From positions 186,001-250,000 of the forward strand of contig NZ_JAEQNB010000002.1 of NCBI RefSeq assembly GCF_016722965.1: a stretch of DNA of 64,000 nt, read 5' to 3'. Under the pieces are notes generated by a model that saw only the letters and a list, made by a program, of their open reading frames with translations, searched no databases and was not told the DNA's origin. Shown one piece after another: positions 51,234 through 59,358 of this stretch (the stretch's first letter is position 1; each line of letters opens with the position of its first letter). The translations under genes were made by a program, and so were the position numbers. The DNA comes from Tumebacillus amylolyticus. Lineage in GTDB: Bacteria > Bacillota > Bacilli > Tumebacillales > Tumebacillaceae.

Positions 51234-52732
51234 GCGTTCGACCCCCCGGGCGGTTGCGAGTTCGTGTCCGGTTCTGCCTCTTGCGGTTGGAGACGCTTGC
51301 GCATCATCCAGTGCGGCACCCGGACCAGCGTGTCTTTGACCCCTTGGAGTGAAAACGGGGAGACGGGCGAGAGATAGGGCACGCCAAAGGAACGCAGGCC
51401 GCTTAAATGAATCAGCAACGTCATCACCGCAAGCACGATCCCGAACAGCCCGAGCGTCCCCGCCAGACAGATGATCGGAAATCGGAAGAGACGCATCGCA
51501 ATTCCGAAGTTGTAGCGTGGGATCGTGAACGACGCAATGCCGGTGATCGAAACGACGATGACCATTGGAGCTGAGATAATCCCCGCTTCCACCGCCGCTT
51601 GTCCGATGACCAACGCCCCGACGATGGAGACCGCTTGGCCCACCGATTTCGGCAACCGAACGCCCGCCTCGCGCAACGCTTCGAATGTGACTTCCATCAG
51701 CAACGCTTCCACAATCGCCGGAAACGGGGAGCCTTCCCGCGCAGACGCAACAGAAAGCAAGAGGTTGGTCGGCAACATCTCTTGGTGATACGTCGTGATC
51801 GCGACGTAGATCGAAGGGAACAACAACGCCATCGCTAAAAAAATAAACCTCAACCAGCGCAGAGCCGTTGCAATCGTGAAGTGGCTGTAATAATCCTCCG
51901 GCGACTGCAACGCCCCCCAAAACGTCAGCGGTGCCACCAAAGCAAACGGCGTGCCGTCCACCAAAATGGCGAACCGTCCCTCCGTCAACCCGCCCGCTAC
52001 GACATCGGGGCGCTCCGTGTTTTGAATCGTCGGGAACAGACCGAACGGGGAGTCCTCGATCAACTCTTCGATGTAGTTGGATTCCAAGACGGAATTCACT
52101 TCGATCTTCTGAATTCGCTCCCGTGCCTCGCGCAACCGCTCCTCCGGCGTCACACCGTCGAGGGAGAGCAGTTGCACCGTGGTCTTGGTGAACTCGCCCA
52201 GATGAAACTCTTCCACACGCAGGCTCGGCGTTTTCATCCGGCGGCGAACCAGCGAGAGATTCAGTTCAATGTCTTCGGTGAACCCGTCGCGAGGACCGCG
52301 AATGACCGCTTCGGTCTGCGGTTCTTCGATGGAGCGATGGCGAGCGTTGTTCATGCGGACGGAGAACACTTCGTCCGCTTTTTGCTGCAAGATCAGAGCA
52401 GACCCTTCCAGCATCTCGTGAACGGCTTGCCCGAGGTTGTGGACACGTACGATTTCAGCAGCCGCCAACTTGTCCAAGCGCAGACCCTCTTGCAGCGTGG
52501 CGAGCACCGTCTCTTCCAGACGCTGCATATCGACGATGGTCCGCAAGCAGACGAGGTGTCCGGAAGGGAACGGTCGGGTGATGAAGTCGGGCGAGTTTCC
52601 GAAGATCTCTTTGAGTGCGTCGAGGTTCTGTTGAATCGAAGAACTGAGCGGGCGCTGTTGCAAGTCTTGTGTGCGGAGAGTCGGGGCGCGCTTAGACGAC
52701 ATCCGCATTCTCGGCGTTTTTCGTTTGGACAT
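51230..52732 (-). CDS. gerA: Spore germination receptor subunit A (GerA family)
   Basis: 500 aa. N-terminal soluble part (to about 260) with DFITRPFPSG and DGFTEDIELNLSLVRRR, then about five or six membrane helices with the family signature NSVLESNYIEELIEDSPFGLFPTIQNTER split across the loop, and a proline-rich C-tail. ATG at 52732 follows AGGAGG; an extension to 52846 is rejected. It overlaps the gerB-like gene by 41 bp, giving the unusual order B-A-C. The germinant is unknown. Confidence 0.92.
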   Translation of the reverse strand: MSKRKTPRMRMSSKRAPTLRTQDLQQRPLSSSIQQNLDALKEIFGNSPDFITRPFPSGHLVCLRTIVDMQRLEETVLATLQEGLRLDKLAAAEIVRVHNLGQAVHEMLEGSALILQQKADEVFSVRMNNARHRSIEEPQTEAVIRGPRDGFTEDIELNLSLVRRRMKTPSLRVEEFHLGEFTKTTVQLLSLDGVTPEERLREARERIQKIEVNSVLESNYIEELIEDSPFGLFPTIQNTERPDVVAGGLTEGRFAILVDGTPFALVAPLTFWGALQSPEDYYSHFTIATALRWLRFIFLAMALLFPSIYVAITTYHQEMLPTNLLLSVASAREGSPFPAIVEALLMEVTFEALREAGVRLPKSVGQAVSIVGALVIGQAAVEAGIISAPMVIVVSITGIASFTIPRYNFGIAMRLFRFPIICLAGTLGLFGIVLAVMTLLIHLSGLRSFGVPYLSPVSPFSLQGVKDTLVRVPHWMMRKRLQPQEAEPDTNSQPPGGSNA

Positions 52733-53819
52733 GCTCCCCCTCCTCTCTGCGACGAAACTTCGCCAACAGCCATACCAGCAACGGCACGAGAATGAACAGC
52801 GGCACCCAGAGCAACCACGGAACCCATCGCAGTCCAACGAAGACATGCTCGGGCAAATTGTCAGACATGAAAAAGGAGAGCAACAGGACGACCAGCGACA
52901 ACGGAGCCGCTACGGAGCGGTACTCTTGCAAACGAAACAGAGAAGCCGTCCCGACGGCCGCCGCGTACAGAAACACCGAAACTTTGAAAAAAGCGGCGAT
53001 CCCGATGTACACGACGATCATCGAATCCAAATTCTCAATAAAATCGGCGAGCGACACCTGCTGAACCGCGGTGATCATCGGGTAGATGTTGCGGGCAAAA
53101 AGTTCCGGCCCGAGCACGGAGACGGCAACCAAATTCAACAACGTCAACACCAATCCCGCTCCAAGCACGGAGAAAAACAGCAGGAACCGCAACAACTCCT
53201 GACGTTTGACTTGCTTGTAGAACATCACAAACGCGATGGTCTCTCCAAAAGGAACGGTCAGCCCCAACGGAATCCAATTCTCCAGCAACTTTTTTTTGTC
53301 ATGCGCAATCGGCAAGAGGAACTCAAAGTTGCTCATCTTCGACCCCATCATCAGCACCGATTGAACCAGCAAAAACAAACAGAACAGGAAAAACATCAAC
53401 TCCGCCATCCGCCCCACCACTTCAAGCCCGCTGCGCAACCCGTAATACACGAGGAGCAACATGCACACGAGCACGACCAGCATCGGCGTCCTCGGCAAGA
53501 TGAACGAAGTCACCAGTTCCCCGAAGTCGCGCAAGACGCGCCCCGCCACGTAGAGAAACGCGAGCAGATACAAACTCGCCATCAAACGGCCGAGCCAAAC
53601 GCCCAGCGTCGCTTGCAAGATCTCGACATACTCACGCCCCGGAAACTTGGCATACAAGCTGTGATAGAGCAACGTCAGAAAAAGTCCGCTTCCCGTGCTG
53701 AGCAGAGCGACAATCCAAGCATCCTGTTTCGCCGAAGCTGCGAACCCGAAGATCACATAGCTCCCGATCTGAAACAGAATTAAGAGCGCAACGAATTGAA
53801 TCGAGCTGATTCTCTCCAT
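52692..53819 (-). CDS. gerB: Spore germination permease, GerB family (APC fold)
   Basis: 375 aa with about ten helices. The start ISSIQFVALLILFQIGS and the loop PGREYVEILQATLGVWLG fit GerAB proteins, which bind the germinant inside an APC-like fold. First gene of the operon. The ATG at 53819 has only a distant GGGGAAGG (about 15 bases), so expression may be weak or the start different. The C-tail is charged (RRREEGEHVQTKNAENADVV). Confidence 0.9.
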   Translation of the reverse strand: MERISSIQFVALLILFQIGSYVIFGFAASAKQDAWIVALLSTGSGLFLTLLYHSLYAKFPGREYVEILQATLGVWLGRLMASLYLLAFLYVAGRVLRDFGELVTSFILPRTPMLVVLVCMLLLVYYGLRSGLEVVGRMAELMFFLFCLFLLVQSVLMMGSKMSNFEFLLPIAHDKKKLLENWIPLGLTVPFGETIAFVMFYKQVKRQELLRFLLFFSVLGAGLVLTLLNLVAVSVLGPELFARNIYPMITAVQQVSLADFIENLDSMIVVYIGIAAFFKVSVFLYAAAVGTASLFRLQEYRSVAAPLSLVVLLLSFFMSDNLPEHVFVGLRWVPWLLWVPLFILVPLLVWLLAKFRRREEGEHVQTKNAENADVV

Positions 53820-53925
53820 ACTATCTATGGCAACCTTCCCCAAGTAAGTGAATTCCTGTGTTTGATGTTTAGAATTGCTATAGAGTCTCTCCGCTATGCA
53901 AATTCGCCCGAACGGAGGTGCACGT

Positions 53926-55059
53926 GTGAGCCGCAAGCAGATCAGCTCCGGTGGGTTTACATCTCTCTTGGCCTTGGTCGTGGAAGCGACTCCCAACGCG
54001 TACGGCATCACTCCGATCGTCCAACTGGCTCACGAAGACGCCTGGATGTCTCCGCCGCTTGCCATGGCGTTTGCATTGGTGCTGATGTTTCCCCTGTTCC
54101 ATCTGTTTTCCGCATTCGGAGAGGCATTGTCCCGCGAAGAGCAAGTGCTCCCGAGTTGGACAAAAACGTTGCTGGTCCTGCCGTTGATCCTCGTCTTGCT
54201 CTATTGGTTGACGTTCAACGTTCGGGTGTTCTCCGACATCATTCGCATGGCCTATCTCCCGCTCACACCGGAATGGGTGATCTACGCCGGATTCCTCGCC
54301 GTCTGCGCGTTCGCCGCCTATCACGGTCTGGAAGTGTTGACGCGCGTCGCCGTTCTCGTGGTGGCGTTGCGAGTGGCTTTCGTGGGATTCGCCCCCTTCA
54401 CCGCCTACCAAGAAGGCCATTTTGCTCACTTGCTTCCTCTGCTCGCCCGCGGGCCTCTGCCTGTGCTTCAATCCACCCTCCCCCAAGTGGGTTGGTTTCT
54501 CGAAAGCGCTGTGCTCGCCCTGTTCTATCCCATGATCAAAAAACCTCGCTACCGCTCGGTGGTCTCCGGATTCGGGCTGACATTCATCACGTACTACACC
54601 CAGTTCCTGCTCACCCTGCTGGTCTTCACGGCTCCCCTGGTCTCCCGCATGATCTATCCGGCGCTGGAACTGGTCGAGATGGTGACGATTGGAGAATTTT
54701 TCGAACGGGTAGACCCGGTGATGGTCGCCGTCTGGTCGTTTGCGATGCTTTGCAAGTCGTCCGCGTTTTTGTTGATCATCACCGCTTTGCTCAACCGACT
54801 CCTGCGGGTGAACATTCGCACGCGGCTCACGTGGGTAACGGCCTTGCTGGCGTTTTTTGTGACGGCACTCGTCATCCAAGATGTCGTGGATGAGATTCGG
54901 CTCTACAGAGATTGGTGGCTGTGGACGTCGTTGTACGTGCTGCTCGACCTCTACCTGTTGGCGTGGGCCTTGCACACGCATGCGAAGAAATCTCGCGGGG
55001 AAACTAACAACGAGTCGTGGAATGTGACCGAGGGGAGTGTGACAGATGGATCAACGTGA
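53926..55059 (+). CDS. Second GerB-family permease, divergent from the ger operon
   Basis: 377 aa, about ten helices, starting at GTG 53926 behind GGAGGTGC. ISSGGFTSLLALVVEATPNAYG opens the APC-like fold; the Ger family size and pattern are kept. It has no A or C subunit gene beside it and overlaps a 64-aa ORF by 14 bp. Being divergent from a complete gerB-A-C operon, it may serve as an alternative B subunit that changes germinant specificity; this is inference. Confidence 0.8.
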   Translation: MSRKQISSGGFTSLLALVVEATPNAYGITPIVQLAHEDAWMSPPLAMAFALVLMFPLFHLFSAFGEALSREEQVLPSWTKTLLVLPLILVLLYWLTFNVRVFSDIIRMAYLPLTPEWVIYAGFLAVCAFAAYHGLEVLTRVAVLVVALRVAFVGFAPFTAYQEGHFAHLLPLLARGPLPVLQSTLPQVGWFLESAVLALFYPMIKKPRYRSVVSGFGLTFITYYTQFLLTLLVFTAPLVSRMIYPALELVEMVTIGEFFERVDPVMVAVWSFAMLCKSSAFLLIITALLNRLLRVNIRTRLTWVTALLAFFVTALVIQDVVDEIRLYRDWWLWTSLYVLLDLYLLAWALHTHAKKSRGETNNESWNVTEGSVTDGST

Positions 55060-55240
55060 GATGCAAGCGAACATCGAGACGTATGTCCGTCAACAGGTGG
55101 AAGCGGGACAGACGATCGAGTCGGTCGTAGACGTCGCCCGCCAGTTGGACGTGCCGGTCACGATGGTGGACCGTGCGATGCGCAACCTGTCCGTACAGGG
55201 CGTGCCCGGATTGCCATACACAAACGCAACGGAGTTCTAG
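55046..55240 (+). CDS. Small 64-aa protein, possible helix-turn-helix
   Basis: MDQREMQANIETYVRQQVEA is followed by TIESVVDVARQLDVPVTMV, which reads like a helix-turn-helix with A..L.V....V spacing. It overlaps the GerB-like gene by 14 bp, so translation is coupled. No Cys, not secreted. Function unknown; the HTH call is weak. Confidence 0.6.
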   Translation: MDQREMQANIETYVRQQVEAGQTIESVVDVARQLDVPVTMVDRAMRNLSVQGVPGLPYTNATEF

Positions 55241-55257
55241 CCTCAAAAAAGGGCATG

Positions 55258-55289
55258 AAAAAAAGCGGCTGCCATGGCCGCTTTTTTTA
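55258..55289. terminator. Bidirectional terminator between the 64-aa gene and the spore lipoprotein gene
   Basis: AAAAGCGGC and GCCGCTTTT arms around TGCCATG; A and T runs on both sides. The stop codon of the convergent gene touches it. Confidence 0.88.
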
Positions 55290-55997
55290 TTTCCAGATGT
55301 CTTGGATATGTTCGGCGAGCGCTTGCGTGTTCATCGAACCTGCGCCCCCTTTGGAAATCTGGTTGGCGTAACGGTTGAAGCTCTCCGCATGCGAGGGGTT
55401 GTCGGTGATGTAGACCGTGTTGACGAGCGGGTCCATCTTGCGCAGACTTTTGGAGATGGATTCTTGCTTTTTTTTCGTGATATCGCCTTCGGTTTGCACA
55501 CGCAGTTTCTCGTTGGTCTCCTTGGGCGCGTCGCGGTCGTACTTTTGCTTCTCCCCCGTGTAGATCGCCACGTAGGCGTTGTGCTCTTCGTCAAGCAGGA
55601 CGGTACTGCTGACGATGCCTTCCAGTTGGGACACTTCGGAGGACAGCGTTTGACTGTAGAGCAAGTGCGGGTTTTTGTCGTCGTTTTTCTCTTGCAAGAT
55701 CGCGAGCGGGTCGTTTTGCTTGCGGGGGGTTGATTCTATTTTCGCTTTGTCCTTTTTCTCTTGTTTGCTTTGTGTCGTAGCGGTGTCGCCGCCGCTTTCG
55801 CCCTTGCCGCCGCTTTGTTTCTTGTCTTCGCCGCCGCTTGATTGGTCAGAGCCTTGACCTTCTTGCTTTTTCTTGACTTGACCGCCGTTCTCGGCGATTT
55901 TCTGCTTCTCATACGGGGTGCGCAAGACCGTGCAACCGCTGGTGGTACCGGCGACCAGCAGAGCCGCGAGGGTCAGCGCAATCCATGATTTCTTCAT
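55287..55997 (-). CDS. Spore lipoprotein, YhcN/YlaJ family
   Basis: 236 aa from the ATG at 55997 (GGAGGTGG upstream). Lipobox TTSGC at about residue 22, then a long low-complexity Lys/Gln/Gly/Ser linker (about 35-95), then the YhcN/YlaJ domain with VSQLEGIVSSTVLLDEEHNAYVAIY and KSLRKMDPLVNTVYITDNP. These proteins are made in the forespore and sit in the inner membrane. The linker is less structured than in Bacillus YhcN. The convergent ger genes support a spore role. Confidence 0.85.
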   Translation of the reverse strand: MKKSWIALTLAALLVAGTTSGCTVLRTPYEKQKIAENGGQVKKKQEGQGSDQSSGGEDKKQSGGKGESGGDTATTQSKQEKKDKAKIESTPRKQNDPLAILQEKNDDKNPHLLYSQTLSSEVSQLEGIVSSTVLLDEEHNAYVAIYTGEKQKYDRDAPKETNEKLRVQTEGDITKKKQESISKSLRKMDPLVNTVYITDNPSHAESFNRYANQISKGGAGSMNTQALAEHIQDIWK

Positions 55998-56031
55998 CTC
56001 AGGGCCACCTCCGACGCTAGTATCCCCTGGC

Positions 56032-56069
56032 AAAAAAAGAAGCATTCGCCACAGGGCGAACGCTTCTAC
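56032..56069 (-). terminator. Terminator of the amino acid permease gene
   Basis: AGAAGCGTTCGCCC pairs with GGCGAATGCTTCT, followed by seven T in the minus direction. Confidence 0.88.
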
Positions 56070-56076
56070 TTTTCAA

Positions 56077-57474
56077 TTACCGCTTGTTGAGGTTGGAACG
56101 TTTGCGCGAGTAGCCGAAGTAGACCACGAGGCCGACGACCAGCCAGATCACGAACGCCAACCAGGTTTGCCATTTCAGTTGCACCATGAGGAACAGGCAG
56201 AACAGCACGGCGAGAATCGGGAGCACCGGCACGAACGGCACGCGGAACGAGCGCTTGAGGTTCGGTTGCTTCTTGCGCAAGACCATGACGGCGATGGAGA
56301 CCAAAGTGAACGCTGCGAGCGTCCCGATGTTGGTCAACTCGGCGAGCGTGTCGAGCGGAACCAAACCGGCAATCAACGCGCAGATGATCCCGACCAACCA
56401 CGTGGAGCCGTACGGAGTCTGGTACTTCGGATGAACTTTGGAGAACATCTTCGGCAGCAGTCCGTCGCGGGACATTGCAAACGAGATGCGGGTCTGTCCA
56501 TACGTCATGACGATCAGGACGGTGGTGATCCCGAGAATCGCGCCCAAGTCCACGAAACCGGCGAACCAGTCTTGGCCTGCCACTTGCAGAGCCAACGAAA
56601 TCGGATGCGCGATGCCTTCAAACTGCGGGTACGGCACGATCCCGGTCATGATCAGCGTGACGATGATGTAGAGCGCGGTGCAGATCAACAGGGAGAAAAT
56701 GATCCCGCGCGGCAAGTCGCGCGCCGGGTTCTTAGCTTCCTCCGCCGCAGACGAGACCGCGTCAAACCCGATGTAAGCGAAGAACACGAGCGCTGCGGCT
56801 TGGAACACACCGGAGAAACCGAACGGCATGAACGGATGCCAGTTGCCCGGCTTGACGAAACGGAACCCGACGATGATGAAGAGCAGAACGACGATGACTT
56901 TGACGACAACCATGATGTTGTTGACGCGGGTCGATTCCTTGACACCGCGCGAGAGCAAGAACGCAACCAACAACACGATCAGAAACGCCGGCAAGTTGAA
57001 CGCGGTGCTCACTCCCGGAACGGCGCCCGGCGCTGCAGTGAGCGCGGTGGGGAGTTCATAGCCTGTGATACCTTTGAGTAAGGATTGGAAGTATCCTGAC
57101 CACCCGACGGCAACCGCGCAGATGGCCAGCGCGTATTCGAGCATTAAGTCCCACCCGATGATCCAAGCGATGAACTCGCCGAGGGTGGCGTAGCTATAGG
57201 TGTAAACCGAACCTGAGACCGGAATCATCGACGCAAACTCTGCGTAACAGAGCGCGGCGAATGCACAAGCGAGACCGGCGAGGATGAACGAGAGAACCAG
57301 TGCGGGACCTGCGGTCAGCGCACCTTTTCCCGTTAGAACGAAAATCCCCGTGCCGATGATCGCCCCAATGCCAAGCATGGTGAGGTCGAACGTACCAAGT
57401 GATTTCTTGAGCGTCTGCCCAGATTGCGATGTGCGGATTAAGTCGTCAATGCTTTTCGTGCGAAATAAGCTCAT
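56077..57474 (-). CDS. APC family amino acid permease (cationic amino acid transporter/YfnA-like)
   Basis: 465 aa, twelve helices. GIGAIIGTGIFVLTGKGA is the helix-1 substrate loop, GSVYTYSYATLGEFIAWIIGWDLMLEY is split across helices 3-4, and FFAYIGFDAVSSAAEEAKNPARDLP is the family signature. It matches the CAT branch (YfnA and relatives), which carries various amino acids. ATG at 57474 follows AAGGAGG. The C-tail is basic. Single gene with terminator. Confidence 0.9.
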   Translation of the reverse strand: MSLFRTKSIDDLIRTSQSGQTLKKSLGTFDLTMLGIGAIIGTGIFVLTGKGALTAGPALVLSFILAGLACAFAALCYAEFASMIPVSGSVYTYSYATLGEFIAWIIGWDLMLEYALAICAVAVGWSGYFQSLLKGITGYELPTALTAAPGAVPGVSTAFNLPAFLIVLLVAFLLSRGVKESTRVNNIMVVVKVIVVLLFIIVGFRFVKPGNWHPFMPFGFSGVFQAAALVFFAYIGFDAVSSAAEEAKNPARDLPRGIIFSLLICTALYIIVTLIMTGIVPYPQFEGIAHPISLALQVAGQDWFAGFVDLGAILGITTVLIVMTYGQTRISFAMSRDGLLPKMFSKVHPKYQTPYGSTWLVGIICALIAGLVPLDTLAELTNIGTLAAFTLVSIAVMVLRKKQPNLKRSFRVPFVPVLPILAVLFCLFLMVQLKWQTWLAFVIWLVVGLVVYFGYSRKRSNLNKR

Positions 57475-57644
57475 CTCGTTGCCTCCTTGATCGCTGTGTA
57501 GTAGCTAGATAGTTTAGTAGTAGGAAGATGGCATACAAGTCATTGTAGGGAGTAGTTCGAATTTTGTCAAATACCCGAAAAAACGTGATCCCTCTGTCTA
57601 TGGTACACTAAAGTAAGAAGGTACCAGAAAGGAAGAGTGTACAA

Positions 57645-58106
57645 ATGAGTGCAGGAATGCTTGCCGATATCGCGCAGATTTTCATAGATCAAGTGTCGTC
57701 CGAGTGGGGACTTGATTATTCGGAAGAAAGTTTGAAACAGGTGGACCGCTTGCTGAATTTGGTCTCAAAGCCGGGACACGCTCCCGACCCGACGCTGGTG
57801 CTGTCGGTCGGAGCCTACTTAGGGGAAACGACCGTTCGCCTGTTGGACGGTGAGTGGAAACTGGACGAGGCCGATATCGCAGACTCAAGCGTCGTTGTCA
57901 ACGACTGCGAGATGTGGCCGTTCCGCCGTGCCCGCCAACGACTCTACTACGGCACGGATCGTCCGCTCTACGCCTGGTTTGAGATGGCAAAGTCCGCCAA
58001 AACCGATGAAATAAAAAAGCTCCTGCAAGGGCAGGAGCAAGTGACCATGATCCGCCCGACCGGGCAAGACCCTCTGATCATCAAAGTCGAGAAAACGAAA
58101 AAGTAG
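57645..58106 (+). CDS. Hypothetical protein, 153 aa
   Basis: Soluble protein; AAAGGAAG precedes the ATG. It has a helical N-half with SSEWGLDYSEESLKQVDRLL, then LSVGAYLGETTVRLLDGEWKLDEA, a strand-rich part, and a Lys-rich end. The VGAYLGE..L.G.W pattern resembles a domain common in immunity- or DUF3806-like proteins; the match is too weak to assign. Its stop codon abuts that of the convergent HD-GYP gene with no base between. Confidence 0.65.
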   Translation: MSAGMLADIAQIFIDQVSSEWGLDYSEESLKQVDRLLNLVSKPGHAPDPTLVLSVGAYLGETTVRLLDGEWKLDEADIADSSVVVNDCEMWPFRRARQRLYYGTDRPLYAWFEMAKSAKTDEIKKLLQGQEQVTMIRPTGQDPLIIKVEKTKK

Positions 58107-59192
58107 TTATAAGATCTCTTCGCAGCCGGTGATCATCAAGTTCAAGTGTTGCGACAAGTCGATCTCGCGGGTCGGAATGTCCTCGCCGTCCTCGTTCTGC
58201 AACACGCGCAGGATGGGGCGGTGAGGGAATTTCGTGTTGATGTCCACGACGACCGCACGTTCGCCGGTGTTGAGCACGACGGTGAGACCGATCGGGTAGA
58301 GCGCAACGTTGTCACGGAATTTGCGAATCAATTCGTGATCGAACCCGTTGCTCGACGCAAACAGCATCTCCAACGCTTCATGAGGCAGGAACGCTTTGCG
58401 GTACACACGGTGCGACGTCAACGCATCGTACACGTCTGCAATGCCGACGATCTGCCCGTAGAGGTGGATCTCGTCCGCTTTGAGACCGCGCGGGTATCCG
58501 CTGCCGTCGAGACGTTCATGATGCTGAAGCGCGCAATGAGCCGCAATCAGAGGAATATCAGGATGCTCACGGAGCATGTTATAACCGATGGTGGTATGCT
58601 CCTTCATGATGGCGAACTCCTCCGGGGTGAGCTTGCCCGGCTTCATGAGGATCTCCATCGGAATCTGCGTTTTGCCGATGTCGTGCAACATCGCGCCGAT
58701 CCCGAGGTCAAGCAGTTGATCGTGCTTGAGACCCAAAGCCAACCCTAAAGCCGCCGAGTAGATCCCGACGTTGACCGAATGGCTGTACAGATAGTTGTCT
58801 GTCGTGTAGATCTGGGTCAAGTTGATCATGACATTCCGATGAGTTCGCAGTTCTCCCAGAATGTCCTCGAACGCGCGACGGAACTCACGTCCAAGACGCG
58901 GATTGGCAACCGTTCGCGTCCACTTGCGCGCTTCGATCATTTCGTTAAAGGATTTGTACACGGCACGGACGGCACGGTTGCGAGTCTCTTCGGAGACCGC
59001 TTCCTGAATCTGCAGGTCGTCCGTGCGTGGATCTTGGATATAGACCTGCGAAATTCCGAGATCGAGTAGGCGTTGAATCATCGCTTGGCTCAACTCCTTC
59101 CCTTCCGCCAACAGCACGTTGCCATTGCTCATGTAGATGTTCTTGCCGAGCTTGGCACCTGGCTGCAGTGATTGGGTTGTCGTGATATGCAT
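58107..59192 (-). CDS. HD-GYP domain c-di-GMP phosphodiesterase
   Basis: 361 aa. The HD-GYP core (about 125-300) has HSVNVGIYSAALG, MLHDIGKTQIP, HTTIGYNMLR, HHERLDGSGYPRGL and DVYDALTSHRVYRKA, so all main metal ligands and the GYP motif are present. It should hydrolyse c-di-GMP to pGpG or GMP. N-terminal domain (about 1-65) resembles a DUF3391-like lead, C-terminal ~60 residues are beta-rich. ATG at 59192 follows GAGGGTGAT at long spacing. No terminator separates it from the convergent gene. Confidence 0.9.
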   Translation of the reverse strand: MHITTTQSLQPGAKLGKNIYMSNGNVLLAEGKELSQAMIQRLLDLGISQVYIQDPRTDDLQIQEAVSEETRNRAVRAVYKSFNEMIEARKWTRTVANPRLGREFRRAFEDILGELRTHRNVMINLTQIYTTDNYLYSHSVNVGIYSAALGLALGLKHDQLLDLGIGAMLHDIGKTQIPMEILMKPGKLTPEEFAIMKEHTTIGYNMLREHPDIPLIAAHCALQHHERLDGSGYPRGLKADEIHLYGQIVGIADVYDALTSHRVYRKAFLPHEALEMLFASSNGFDHELIRKFRDNVALYPIGLTVVLNTGERAVVVDINTKFPHRPILRVLQNEDGEDIPTREIDLSQHLNLMITGCEEIL

Positions 59193-59358
59193 CTATGACA
59201 TCACCCTCGCTGGATGGAAATATGGATCGAAAAATGATGTACTCTCGATGTTTTTCGACATCGACCCCCCTTTCACCTGCTGGATTTACGAACTGCTTAA
59301 AAGAATTAGACGGCTCTTGCTAAACAGAGTTTCATCCTTACAGGAGGAGATGTCGACG

